Source: Clostridia bacterium
GTDB lineage: Bacteria > Bacillota > Clostridia > Christensenellales > Borkfalkiaceae
Length of the DNA stretch: 64,000 nt
Direction of reading: 5' to 3'
NCBI GenBank assembly: GCA_017397305.1
Contig: JAFQJB010000011.1
Coordinates: 1-64,000, forward strand
A program made the position numbers and the translations under genes. Below the pieces are notes generated by a model. The model saw only the letters and a program-made list of their open reading frames with translations. It ran no database searches and was not told where the DNA came from. Below are positions 19,247-26,819 of the stretch, piece after piece (the first letter of the stretch is position 1; every line of letters begins with the position of its first letter).

Positions 19247-19275
19247 ATTATAGACGTATAATGCGCTATTGTCAA
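19247..19275 (-). promoter_or_regulatory. iscR operon promoter
   Basis: Minus-strand TTGACA (19275-19270), 17 bp, TATAAT (19252-19247): a perfect consensus. Confidence 0.85.
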
Positions 19276-19279
19276 TTAA

Positions 19280-19315
19280 ATTAAACGCCCGACGGCAAGT
19301 TTTTTTGCGTCGGGC
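19280..19315 (-). terminator. Terminator between the 233-residue gene and iscR
   Basis: 8-bp GC-rich stem GCCCGACG with CGTCGGGC (19287-19315). A T-rich stretch follows on the minus strand (GTTTAATTTAATT). Confidence 0.65.
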
Positions 19316-19323
19316 AAAGTTTT

Positions 19324-20025
19324 TTAATTGGGCAAGTCTTCACCCTTGTTGAATCTAAAAAATTTGGGGGTGGTGGGGTTAATTCCGTCCTTGTATAAGA
19401 GGTTTTTAAGGCGCAAGTTCTCTTGTTCTAAAATTCGAATTCTATCTTTTAGAAATTCGTTTTCCTTTCTCTCCTTTTGCGATATCCTTAGCACAAGGTT
19501 ATTAATCTCGCTTTTTAATCTTAAAAACTGCTCTTCTTTGATTATTGGCACGAGTGCTTTTTCGCTTTTATACTCTTTGACTTTTGTTCCGTCCCTTTTC
19601 ATTTCTTCAATAATATCTTCTATAAGTTGGGGCTTAGTTTTAATCGCGCTTCTATATTTGTTTTGATACCTAAGTGCAACCTTTTGGTCGCCCTCCGCAA
19701 GTTCGTTTATAGCACTGCGCACCGACTTGCCTTGGTTGGTTTTAATTAGCACTTGTTTTATTAGCGCACGTTCTTGGTCGCTATCAAACTCTACTATTTG
19801 ATTGACCAAAATTTGCTCCCCTCCCAAAAACTGATTGCGAAACTCCTCGTTTTCCTTGCTAAGTTTCGCTAGCGCGTAATAAAGATTTCTAACCGTTCCC
19901 TTTGCCTTACCGCTCTTTAGGGCGTATTGCGAAAAGGTTTGGCTTAAACTTTCCCCCTTCCTCTCTTTTAAAAACTCCGCAAGACCTATAACGTCGCTTT
20001 GCTTGTAGCCGTATAATTTGTCCAT
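19324..20025 (-). CDS. Hypothetical protein with C-terminal coiled coil
   Basis: 233 residues, charged and helical, no signal or membrane segment. The N-terminal 65 residues contain QTFSQYALKSGKAKGTVRNL, which looks like a helix-turn-helix of the kind seen in putative Clostridia regulators. Residues 160-215 have a heptad pattern (LRLKSEINNLVLRISQKERK and onward) expected to form a coiled coil. A DNA-binding regulator is plausible but not established. Single gene with a terminator, divergent from the gene at 20100. Confidence 0.6.
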   Translation of the reverse strand: MDKLYGYKQSDVIGLAEFLKERKGESLSQTFSQYALKSGKAKGTVRNLYYALAKLSKENEEFRNQFLGGEQILVNQIVEFDSDQERALIKQVLIKTNQGKSVRSAINELAEGDQKVALRYQNKYRSAIKTKPQLIEDIIEEMKRDGTKVKEYKSEKALVPIIKEEQFLRLKSEINNLVLRISQKERKENEFLKDRIRILEQENLRLKNLLYKDGINPTTPKFFRFNKGEDLPN

Positions 20026-20059
20026 AAATCTATCTCCCTTTCATTGTTTGGTGAGATTA

Positions 20060-20087
20060 TTGACATAATAAAATAAAAATATACATA
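20060..20087 (+). promoter_or_regulatory. Possible promoter of the 314-residue gene
   Basis: TTGACA (20060-20065) and TACATA (20082-20087), spacer 16 bp. The expected start site is only a few bases before the ATG at 20100 and no ribosome-binding site is visible, so the mRNA may be leaderless. Confidence 0.45.
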
Positions 20088-20099
20088 CCATTAATCGAT

Positions 20100-21044
20100 A
20101 TGTATTTTTATTTTTCAGCATCCGTTCTATCGGCAATAAAACTAGACGGCATATATTACGGCATAATACACGATAACGTAAAACATATAAACGTGCAAGA
20201 CGACCGCCCCGTTTTCGTGGAGGTGTGCCCGTTAAACGCAAAGAGCGGACAAATAAACTTTTTATTAGACCAGGACTTTTTATCCCACCCGCCCGACAAC
20301 GTTTGGGTGGTAAACCTCAGGGGTGGGTACTTGATAAAATTTGCTCTCCCACAAGACGACTCGCCCTTTTGTCTTTTATCACAAGAAAAAGCCCAAAACC
20401 TTTTGGTTACAGCCTATAAGGAAAACGGGCTGAAAATTTCCATAGAAACCCCCACGGACTTTTGTTTAGAGCAGTTTTCTTTATGCGTTGATAGTGCAAA
20501 GATTTACACCTTTTCTCTCAGCGGAGAGCAATTTGTGGGCATTACGTTTTTTGGAAAAGATAATTATTCTGCGGTGTATAAGGTCGGCGGTAAGATTGAA
20601 AAATTGCTTTTTCTTCCCGCTACTTTGTTTTTGGAAAACAATCTCTTAAAAACCGAACAGAACTTTTTGGATATGGCAAAGCACAAGGTTATCGTCACGT
20701 GGGAATACCTCGGCGGAAAACTTGTAGAAAGTAATAGGTCGGTAAGTGCGAAAAAAAGCTTAAACGTGGGGGTGCTCCCCCAAAAACTTGTGCCCTACGC
20801 TTTTTTAGAAGAACTTTTGGCGGGAGGTAACGTCGCCGATTTTACCTGCGGTAAGGTCAAGGAAAACGCCTACAAACTTAAAAACTATTTGGGCGATTTT
20901 ATCGGGGTGTTCCCCCCGCCCGTGTTTAGAAGCGCAGAAGAGGTTGGAATTGTTCTACCAAGCGATTGCGGATATAAAGTTGATTATCTTACCTTTGAGT
21001 TTGAGGGGAATAAAATTTGCAATATAAAAAAGTCGGCTGAGTAG
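20100..21044 (+). CDS. Hypothetical 314-residue protein
   Basis: No family was recognised. The sequence is soluble-looking, beta-rich, with scattered Cys, and has no signal peptide or membrane segment. Repeated aromatic and Gly turns (WVVNLRGGYLIKFALP, YSAVYKVGGKIEKL) suggest a beta-sandwich or propeller-like N-terminal half. It is one of few plus-strand genes and stands alone between its own promoter and a terminator hairpin whose loop contains its stop codon. Start without a ribosome-binding site. Confidence 0.65.
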   Translation: MYFYFSASVLSAIKLDGIYYGIIHDNVKHINVQDDRPVFVEVCPLNAKSGQINFLLDQDFLSHPPDNVWVVNLRGGYLIKFALPQDDSPFCLLSQEKAQNLLVTAYKENGLKISIETPTDFCLEQFSLCVDSAKIYTFSLSGEQFVGITFFGKDNYSAVYKVGGKIEKLLFLPATLFLENNLLKTEQNFLDMAKHKVIVTWEYLGGKLVESNRSVSAKKSLNVGVLPQKLVPYAFLEELLAGGNVADFTCGKVKENAYKLKNYLGDFIGVFPPPVFRSAEEVGIVLPSDCGYKVDYLTFEFEGNKICNIKKSAE

Positions 21045-21056
21045 CCGACTTTTAAT
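21029..21056. terminator. Bidirectional terminator
   Basis: Perfect 10-bp stem AAAGTCGGCT with AGCCGACTTT, 4-nt loop that includes part of the TAG stop of the plus-strand gene. T-rich on both strands, so it can serve this gene and the convergent lipoprotein gene at 21068. Confidence 0.85.
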
Positions 21057-21067
21057 TTTTGTTTTTA

Positions 21068-21925
21068 TTAAACCATTTTTGCCGATACAATTCTTACCGC
21101 AGGAGTGTCGGTAGTGGTTTGTACGGGAACTTTAATGAGCGTTTTGTTGAAGCAAACGTATTGGTCTTCCTTTGCCTCGAACAAGTTTTCAACCTCGTCC
21201 TCCAAGAAATCTTCTTCCTTTTCGCAGTGGAAGGTCAAGCCAAAGTTTTCATTAGGTTTAGAAGCGTCGTATTCGCCAGTGTAGTAAATAACGTAGTTAG
21301 CGAACTCCGCACCATCGTCGCATGCTTTGATAATTTTGTTAAGTGCGTCTTCGTTACCCTCTTCTTCAAAGTCTATAGTTGCAAATACGCAGAACCAATC
21401 GTCGTATTCGCTAATCGTAGAGGTGGGGATATACCAAGTTGACCTACCTGATGACAACGCGTCACTATTGGTTTTGAATTGATTGTCTGATGCGTACCAA
21501 GTTCTCCAAAGACCGATTGAACCCTTTTCATTTTTGAGGTTGGAACCAACAGTTCCACCACGGGTAAATTCTGCTTTGTCGATTTCGGGTTTAATTGCGT
21601 TTTGAACGACTGCACCGTCATTCATTTTCAAGTCGCCAACCATAAGTTGTTTGGTATAACTTCCGCTATTAAACTTATAAACGAATGCGTCGTTATAATA
21701 TCCGTCGTTAATATAGCCTTCAATTGCATCAACCGTTTCTTTTGCAAGGTGACCGTAGAGTTCTGCGGTTATAGTAACCTCTTCAAACTCGTCAGTATCG
21801 TAATTGTACACCGAAACGGTAAGTTCCATTTCTCTTACGTCTTTACAGCCCGCAAACGAGAAGCACGCAACAACGAGCATCACCACTAAAAGAAGGCTTG
21901 TAAAAATTCTCTTCATTTTTTTCAT
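21068..21925 (-). CDS. Cyclophilin-like lipoprotein (putative peptidyl-prolyl isomerase)
   Basis: 285 residues. A lipoprotein signal (hydrophobic segment then FSFAGC, Cys near residue 27) is followed by a domain with the cyclophilin order of motifs: ITAELYGHLAKETVDAIEGY, GYYNDAFVYKF, the QLMVGDLK strand, TRGGTVGSNLKNEKGSIGL, then a strand SGRSTWYIPT. The usual catalytic Arg/Phe positions are not clearly conserved, so it may bind rather than isomerise. Probably membrane-anchored on the cell exterior. Single gene with a consensus-like promoter. Confidence 0.6.
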   Translation of the reverse strand: MKKMKRIFTSLLLVVMLVVACFSFAGCKDVREMELTVSVYNYDTDEFEEVTITAELYGHLAKETVDAIEGYINDGYYNDAFVYKFNSGSYTKQLMVGDLKMNDGAVVQNAIKPEIDKAEFTRGGTVGSNLKNEKGSIGLWRTWYASDNQFKTNSDALSSGRSTWYIPTSTISEYDDWFCVFATIDFEEEGNEDALNKIIKACDDGAEFANYVIYYTGEYDASKPNENFGLTFHCEKEEDFLEDEVENLFEAKEDQYVCFNKTLIKVPVQTTTDTPAVRIVSAKMV

Positions 21926-21966
21926 ACTAAATCTCCATAGAGTAAGCCAATTTTGATTACCTTTAT

Positions 21967-21995
21967 ATTTTACCCGTTTTTTATTAAATTGTCAA
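21967..21995 (-). promoter_or_regulatory. Promoter of the cyclophilin-like lipoprotein gene
   Basis: Minus-strand TTGACA (21995-21990), 17 bp, TAAAAT (21972-21967). Confidence 0.7.
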
Positions 21996-22064
21996 TGTTT
22001 ATTTAAAGTTTATTAGACTATTTAGGTTAAATTTAAAAACTTTTTAGGGAAAATTCAATTAAAA

Positions 22065-22100
22065 GGTTAACTTACGCAGAGATGCGCCGTAAATAACCAA
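22065..22100 (+). repeat. Internally deleted family I copy
   Basis: GGTTA (22065) and TAACC (22094) are retained, and the 27 nt at 22074-22100 are identical to the right end of the full element at 22209-22235. The middle is missing. Confidence 0.65.
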
Positions 22101-22116
22101 ATTAAAATACAAAAAG

Positions 22117-22241
22117 TTTTTATTGGTTAGTTGCAAGCAGGTCAAGGCGCGCGAGCATTGCGAAGTGGCGCGTACTTTTTGTACGTAACACGAGCAACGC
22201 GGAACGCAACGCAGAGATGCGCCGTAAATAACCAATAAAAA
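22117..22241 (+). repeat. Family I repeat, variant c, next to the rplL terminator
   Basis: 125 bp with perfect 13-bp terminal inverted repeats TTTTTATTGGTTA and TAACCAATAAAAA. The core has GTTGCAAGCAGGTCAAGGCG, a GTAC-5-GTAC apical hairpin with extended imperfect pairing, and GCAGAGATGCG. The copy at 54017-54137 differs at only about five core positions, yet its 11-bp arms are TTAAAGGGTTA and TAACCCTTTAA, again perfectly complementary. The right arm runs into the T-tract of the rplL terminator. With the deleted copy at 22065 it accounts for most of the 21926-22288 gap. Confidence 0.85.
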
Positions 22242-22268
22242 ACCGCATCGCGATTGCAATGCGGTTTT
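22236..22268 (-). terminator. rplJ-rplL terminator
   Basis: 10-bp stem AAAACCGCAT with ATGCGGTTTT and a 10-nt loop, followed on the minus strand by a T-run that is shared with the adjoining repeat arm. Confidence 0.85.
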
Positions 22269-22288
22269 TCTAGCTTACTTAAAAGAAA

Positions 22289-22663
22289 TTATTCAGCAAC
22301 AACTTCTGCGCCAGCTTCTTTGAACTTAGCGATCATAGCGTCAGCTTCTTCTTTGGTAGCGCTTTCTTTGATTACCTTGCCATCTTCAGCGAGTGCTTTA
22401 GATTCAACAAGACCCAAACCAGTGATATCTTTGATAACTTTGATAACGCCGATTTTGTTTGCGCCAACAGCTTTAAGAACAACCTTGAATTCGGTCTTTT
22501 CTTCAGCAGCGGGAGCATCTGCAGCCGCAGCGGGAGCAGCAGCAACTGCAACGGGTGCAGCAGCGCTTACGCCAAATTCTTCTTCCAAAGCCTTAACGAG
22601 TTCGTTAAGTTCCAAAACTGTCATACCTTTAACTTCTTCAATCATCTTCTGAATGTCTGCCAT
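22289..22663 (-). CDS. rplL: 50S ribosomal protein L7/L12
   Basis: 124 residues from the ATG at 22663 after GGAGGATAGAAAA. N-terminal dimerisation helix ([20 protein letters not shown]), Ala-rich hinge (residues 38-55), and C-terminal factor-binding domain with [16 protein letters not shown]. Second gene of rplJ-rplL. Confidence 0.98.
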   Translation of the reverse strand: MADIQKMIEEVKGMTVLELNELVKALEEEFGVSAAAPVAVAAAPAAAADAPAAEEKTEFKVVLKAVGANKIGVIKVIKDITGLGLVESKALAEDGKVIKESATKEEADAMIAKFKEAGAEVVAE

Positions 22664-22727
22664 TTTTCTATCCTCCATTGATAACTTTTAAATTTAATTT
22701 TTTTAATTTTTTTGGTTTTTGCTCAAA

Positions 22728-23252
22728 CTATTGAGCCTTTTTTTCCGCAACTGCGTTAAGCGCAATTACGAGGCTTCTCGGCATTGCTGAAAGCACACCG
22801 ACAAAGTTGGAAATGGGCGCTTGCAACGAACCGAGCATTTTTGCAACGAGTTGTTCTTTGCTGGGCATTGCTGCAAGTTCTTTGACGCCGTTTGCGTCTA
22901 CCTTGCCACCTTCAACAAAGGCGCTCTTTACTGTGATTTTGTCTTGATATTTTTTTGCAGCTTCTACGATAACTTTTGCTGCGCCAGTTTCATCAGAACC
23001 GAATGCAACTGCCGTAGGGCCGTTCAAATCTTCGTCAAAATCGTTGATTCCTAAATCGTGGAAAGCGTATCTAATCAAAGTGTTTTTGTAAACTTTGTAT
23101 TCTACGTTGTTCTTTCTAAATTCGCGACGAAGTTCTGTGTCTTCTGCAACGGTAAGTCCGTCAAATTTTACGAATACAACCGATTTAGCTTCTTGAATTT
23201 TCTCTTTAATAGCTTGGGATAACTCTTTTCTCGCATCTTTACTTGCCGACAT
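22728..23252 (-). CDS. rplJ: 50S ribosomal protein L10
   Basis: 174 residues. The N-terminal rRNA-binding domain has SVVFVKFDGLTVAEDTELRR and a NTLIRYAF segment; the C-terminal helix that binds L7/L12 dimers ends the protein. It is preceded by an L10 leader, through which L10 bound to L7/L12 normally represses this operon. Confidence 0.97.
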   Translation of the reverse strand: MSASKDARKELSQAIKEKIQEAKSVVFVKFDGLTVAEDTELRREFRKNNVEYKVYKNTLIRYAFHDLGINDFDEDLNGPTAVAFGSDETGAAKVIVEAAKKYQDKITVKSAFVEGGKVDANGVKELAAMPSKEQLVAKMLGSLQAPISNFVGVLSAMPRSLVIALNAVAEKKAQ

Positions 23253-23274
23253 TTTGATACCTCCTTGTTTTAAT

Positions 23275-23400
23275 GAAAAAGCCCTCGAAAACCAAAACGG
23301 AAAACGAGGGCATGAAAAATCACGCTTAAAAATTTCCGCCTCGGTTGGTCTGCCACTTGTGGCAAGTTAACACCTACTGTCTTAGGCTATTTAATTTACT
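23275..23400 (-). promoter_or_regulatory. Ribosomal protein L10 leader with attenuator
   Basis: On the minus strand the leader contains GCCTAAGACAGTAGGTG, the conserved internal-loop motif of L10 leaders, then a hairpin CTTGCCACAAGTGGCAG, then an intrinsic terminator: GCCCTCG, 17 nt, CGAGGGC, TTTTT (23276-23311) just before the rplJ ribosome-binding site. Confidence 0.85.
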
Positions 23401-23405
23401 TTGTG

Positions 23406-23434
23406 ATTATAGCACTAAAAATAAAGTTTGTCAA
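23406..23434 (-). promoter_or_regulatory. rplJ-rplL promoter
   Basis: Minus-strand TTGACA (23434-23429), 17 bp, TATAAT (23411-23406). A perfect consensus starting on the base after the rplA stop codon. Confidence 0.85.
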
Positions 23435-24121
23435 CTAAATTTTAGCGTTAATTTTTACGCCAGGTCCCATCGTGCTTGCTAAAGCAACGCTCTTGATGTA
23501 TTGACCTTTTGCTGCTGCAGGTTTTGCCTTAACGATTGCTTCGATAAGTGCTTCGTAGTTTTCTTTAATTTTTTCGTTGCCGAAGCTCTTCTTGCCAATC
23601 GGGCAGTGAATGATTGCAGTTTTATCCAATCTATATTCTACCTTACCAGCCTTGGTGTCTTTGATTGCTTTTGCAACGTCCATGGTAACGGTACCTGATT
23701 TCGGGTTAGGCATCAAGCCTTTAGGACCAAGCACTTTACCGATACGTCCAACCAAACCCATCATGTCGGGGGTGGTGATGATTACGTCGTAATCAAACCA
23801 GTTTTCGCTTTGGATTTTTTGAATCATTTCTTCTGCGCCAACGAAGTCTGCACCAGCAGCCTTTGCTTCGTCAGCCTTTGCGCCTTTTGCAAGAACCAAA
23901 ACTTTAACGTCTTTACCAGTTCCGTTCGGAAGAACGAGCACGCCTCTAACTTGTTGGTCAGCTTGTTTGGGGTCTACACCCAAACGAACGTGAAGTTCAA
24001 TCGTTTCGTCAAATTTTGCTTTTGCGGTATCAAGAACCAAACCGATAGCCTCGTCTACTTCGTAAAGTTTAGCGGGTTCGATGGTCTTAAAACTATCTAT
24101 ATATTTCTTTCCGTGTTTCAT
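23435..24121 (-). CDS. rplA: 50S ribosomal protein L1
   Basis: 228 residues, standard length. Core motifs: [40 protein letters not shown], and the C-terminal [17 protein letters not shown]. Binds 23S rRNA at the L1 stalk and usually also its own mRNA. Follows rplK. Confidence 0.98.
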   Translation of the reverse strand: MKHGKKYIDSFKTIEPAKLYEVDEAIGLVLDTAKAKFDETIELHVRLGVDPKQADQQVRGVLVLPNGTGKDVKVLVLAKGAKADEAKAAGADFVGAEEMIQKIQSENWFDYDVIITTPDMMGLVGRIGKVLGPKGLMPNPKSGTVTMDVAKAIKDTKAGKVEYRLDKTAIIHCPIGKKSFGNEKIKENYEALIEAIVKAKPAAAKGQYIKSVALASTMGPGVKINAKI

Positions 24122-24132
24122 TTAATTTACCT

Positions 24133-24166
24133 CCGGTGGTACGTTCGGGTAGTATACCCTCCCACT
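24133..24166 (-). promoter_or_regulatory. Candidate L1-binding mRNA site
   Basis: Minus-strand GAGTGGGAGGGTA, TACCC, then GTACCAC just before the rplA ribosome-binding site (GGAGG). A GTGGGAGG...ACCAC hairpin here resembles the L1 site on 23S rRNA and is common between rplK and rplA in Firmicutes. The assignment rests on motif and position. Confidence 0.5.
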
Positions 24167-24175
24167 CAATATTTC

Positions 24176-24601
24176 TTAATCTACGACTTCAACACCCATA
24201 CTTCTTGCAGTACCAGCAATCATGCTTGCAGCTGCTTCCAAAGTGTTTGCGTTAAGGTCAGGCATTTTTTGTTTTGCAATTTCTTCAACTTGAGCCTTGG
24301 TAATCTTTGCAACCTTATTTTTGTTAGGAGTTGCAGAAGCACTTTCAATACCGCACGCTTTCTTGATAAGAACGGGTGCCGGTGGGGTCTTCAAGATAAA
24401 GGTGAACGAACGGTCTTGATAAATGGTCATTACAACCGGGATAATAAGACCAGCCTGATCTTGCGTTTTTGCGTTGAACTCTTTTGTAAATCCTGGAATA
24501 TTGATTCCGTGAGGACCTAACGTTGAACCTACGGGCGGACCGGGTGTTGCCTTGCCTGCGGGCAATTGCAATTTAACGATAGCCGTAACTTTCTTTGCCA
24601 T
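24176..24601 (-). CDS. rplK: 50S ribosomal protein L11
   Basis: 141 residues from the ATG at 24601 after GGAGGAAACAATT; an upstream start would add a non-conserved 22-residue tail. Signatures: [33 protein letters not shown], and the RNA-binding C-terminal domain ending [10 protein letters not shown]. Confidence 0.98.
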   Translation of the reverse strand: MAKKVTAIVKLQLPAGKATPGPPVGSTLGPHGINIPGFTKEFNAKTQDQAGLIIPVVMTIYQDRSFTFILKTPPAPVLIKKACGIESASATPNKNKVAKITKAQVEEIAKQKMPDLNANTLEAAASMIAGTARSMGVEVVD

Positions 24602-24715
24602 AATTGTTTCCTCCATTTGGTGGTGATAACGTTGTGCCAGTGTGAAAAAATTTAACACAACTCCCACGTTATTTCAATCGGCCTCTGCCGAATGATGCCT
24701 TTAAATATATAATGT

Positions 24716-25264
24716 TTATTCTGCCGATTCTTCTTGACTTACATTAACCTTTTTAACTTGCACAAAATCAAGTTCAACGTCCGTTCTTCTACCGAACATT
24801 TCAACGTTGACCATAACCTTTTGCGTGCTTTCGTTAAGTGAGGTTACTTCGCCCGAGAACGATTCCAACGGACCTGATACCACTTGAACGGTATCACCTA
24901 CCGTGAAGTCAATGCTTAGCGCAACTTCTTCAAGTCCCATTCTTGCAACTTCTTCTTCGGTCAAGGGAAGCGGTCTACCTTGGGGGCCAACGAAACCCGT
25001 TACACCCCTAGTATTAGTAACCAAATACCAAATGTCGTTTGAATAAATCATTTTCAAGAAAACGTAGCAAGGGAATTTCTTTCTTTCAACAAGTTTTTTC
25101 TTTCCGTTTGCCTTTTCTTCCAAAGTTTCCTCGGTGGGAATCTTAATTTCGAAAATGTTTTCTTGCAAGTTGTTGTTTTCAATGAGTTTTTCCAAACTGT
25201 CCTTTACCATTGCTTCATAGCTGGAATAGGTGTGGATAACGTACCATCTAGCTTGTTCTGCCAT
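24716..25264 (-). CDS. nusG: Transcription antitermination/termination factor NusG
   Basis: 182 residues from the ATG at 25264 (GGAG, 5 nt spacing); a GTG two codons earlier is less likely. NGN domain: ARWYVIHTYSSYEAMVKDSL, FPCYVFLKM, TRGVTGFVG. KOW domain: FTVGDTVQVVSGPLESFSGE. Binds RNA polymerase and modulates pausing. Part of rpmG-secE-nusG-rplK-rplA. Confidence 0.97.
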   Translation of the reverse strand: MAEQARWYVIHTYSSYEAMVKDSLEKLIENNNLQENIFEIKIPTEETLEEKANGKKKLVERKKFPCYVFLKMIYSNDIWYLVTNTRGVTGFVGPQGRPLPLTEEEVARMGLEEVALSIDFTVGDTVQVVSGPLESFSGEVTSLNESTQKVMVNVEMFGRRTDVELDFVQVKKVNVSQEESAE

Positions 25265-25273
25265 AACCACTCC

Positions 25274-25570
25274 TTACTTCTTAATTCCAACAAGGCTGAC
25301 AAGTGATGCCAAGCCGTAATCGAACGCAGTGATAACAACCAAGAAAATTACAACGACAGCAAGAACGATACCCGTTTGCTTAAGCACCTTAGAGAAGGTA
25401 GGCCAGTTAACCTTTTTAAGCTCCGAGAAAACGTCCTTACATTTTGCGCCAAATCTCTTGAAGATATTAGGGCGCTTGTCCTTTTTCGGTTTTTTGGTTT
25501 CTTTTTGCTTTTTAGCGTCTTTCTTATCTACGAAATCGCCTTTTTTAGCAACCTTTTTAATTTCTTCCAT
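25274..25570 (-). CDS. secE: Preprotein translocase subunit SecE
   Basis: 98 residues. A long Lys-rich cytoplasmic N-terminus (residues 1-45) is followed by the amphipathic helix motif VFSELKKVNWPTFSKV and one transmembrane segment (about residues 68-90). It clamps SecY in the Sec translocon. Standard neighbour of nusG and rpmG. Confidence 0.95.
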   Translation of the reverse strand: MEEIKKVAKKGDFVDKKDAKKQKETKKPKKDKRPNIFKRFGAKCKDVFSELKKVNWPTFSKVLKQTGIVLAVVVIFLVVITAFDYGLASLVSLVGIKK

Positions 25571-25615
25571 ATTACCCCTTTACTTTGCCACTATGGGCGG
25601 ATAAATAATCGAAAA

Positions 25616-25780
25616 TTATTTTGCTTCTTTGTGAGTGGTATGCTTTTTGCAGAATTTGCAATATTTTTGCATTTCCAATCTTTCAGTATCGTTCTTTTTG
25701 TTTTTAAAAGTATCGTAATTTCTTTGCTTGCACTCAGTACATGCCAAAGTAATTTTTGCTCTTGCGCCTTTTGCTGCCAT
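25616..25780 (-). CDS. rpmG: 50S ribosomal protein L33
   Basis: 54 residues from the ATG at 25780. Zinc-ribbon type with two CxxC pairs (CTEC and CKFC). First gene of the rpmG-secE-nusG operon. A seven-codon longer start has no ribosome-binding site. Confidence 0.95.
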   Translation of the reverse strand: MAAKGARAKITLACTECKQRNYDTFKNKKNDTERLEMQKYCKFCKKHTTHKEAK

Positions 25781-25831
25781 AATGCACCTTCCGAACATCA
25801 AAAAATTACACCCCGAACGGGATGCTGATTT

Positions 25832-25860
25832 ATTTTACCAAATAAAAGCAATCGTGTCAA
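25832..25860 (-). promoter_or_regulatory. rpmG-secE-nusG-rplKA promoter
   Basis: Minus-strand TTGACA (25860-25855), 17 bp, TAAAAT (25837-25832). Confidence 0.7.
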
Positions 25861-25979
25861 GTTTTTTGCACGTTTTTTTAAAGTTTTTAAATAAAAAACA
25901 TCGATTTTTACACACTTTTCAACATTTTGAAAAAAATCGCCCCCAAACCACAACATATTGCGATTAAAAGGCGATTTTG

Positions 25980-26819
25980 TTAAATATATTTTTCTATCGG
26001 GGAATATAAATCCCCCTTTTCTAGAAGCTTTTTTATCTTTTGGTCGGTAAAAACTGCTTTTTTGTACTCGCCGTCATAAACTTCTATCTCGTTCATTGCG
26101 TTCTCGTCTAAAATGCTCAGCAGTTTTTTTAAGGTCACGCTTTTATCCACCGCTTGCCGTTTAATAGCAATTCCGTGTTTTAATTTTTCCTTATTTACCG
26201 CTGAATACACCTTGACGTATTTATTCTCCCTTGCTCTTCCTAAAGCACCGAAAAGCACGAATAGTCCAAAAAATAGTAGCGACACGTTTAGGGTGCCCTT
26301 TATTGCCGTGATTAAAAATATCGCAAGCAAAATAAACGCAAGTGCCGAGCCCGTGATTTTGCACGTTCTTTCGGCAACCTTTGTTCCAAACTTCATAGAT
26401 AGGTATGCCGATAGCACCCTACCGCCGTCTAGCGGAAAGGCGGGCAACATATTGACAAGCGCCATTGATAGTGAGGTGGAAACGATGACGTCGGTATAAG
26501 CATAAATTTCGGGAAATATCCACCAAAACGCAATGAAAAATAGCCCTATAAAAATATTCAAGACCGGGCCGGCTATGGCTATTTTCATTTCGTCTAAAAA
26601 CTTAAGCCCCTCGATGTCCCCTTTTACCACCGCACCGAAGGGCATTAGCGTGATTTTGTTTAGTCTATACCCGCACCCACCCGCAACGAACGAATGACCG
26701 AGTTCGTGAGCAAGTGCGGTGACCGTGCAAATTAGAAAGACGAAGAGTTTGCCCGTCAACGAATAGTATATTCCGCAAATAAAAAATAGTGGATGAACGG
26801 TTAAACTTAAGCCTCCCAT
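25980..26819 (-). CDS. spoIVFB: SpoIVFB-like intramembrane metalloprotease
   Basis: 279 residues, M50 family with a C-terminal regulatory (CBS-like) region. Zinc motif HELGH near residue 40, NMLPAFPLDGGR near residue 130. Six hydrophobic segments are expected. In sporulating Firmicutes SpoIVFB cuts pro-sigma-K in the mother cell. Its start overlaps the 3' end of the upstream SpoIVFA-like gene by 13 bp, the canonical pairing, which supports this over a housekeeping M50 protease. Confidence 0.8.
   Translation of the reverse strand: MGGLSLTVHPLFFICGIYYSLTGKLFVFLICTVTALAHELGHSFVAGGCGYRLNKITLMPFGAVVKGDIEGLKFLDEMKIAIAGPVLNIFIGLFFIAFWWIFPEIYAYTDVIVSTSLSMALVNMLPAFPLDGGRVLSAYLSMKFGTKVAERTCKITGSALAFILLAIFLITAIKGTLNVSLLFFGLFVLFGALGRARENKYVKVYSAVNKEKLKHGIAIKRQAVDKSVTLKKLLSILDENAMNEIEVYDGEYKKAVFTDQKIKKLLEKGDLYSPIEKYI

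Noticed and set aside
22059-22259. 66-codon minus-strand frame with a repeated LVIYGASLR peptide
   Set aside because: The repeated peptide comes from the full and the deleted family I copies, not from a gene.
25781-25979. tRNA-Trp often found near rpmG-secE
   Set aside because: No cloverleaf or T-arm GGTTC motif is visible; the stretch holds the operon promoter.
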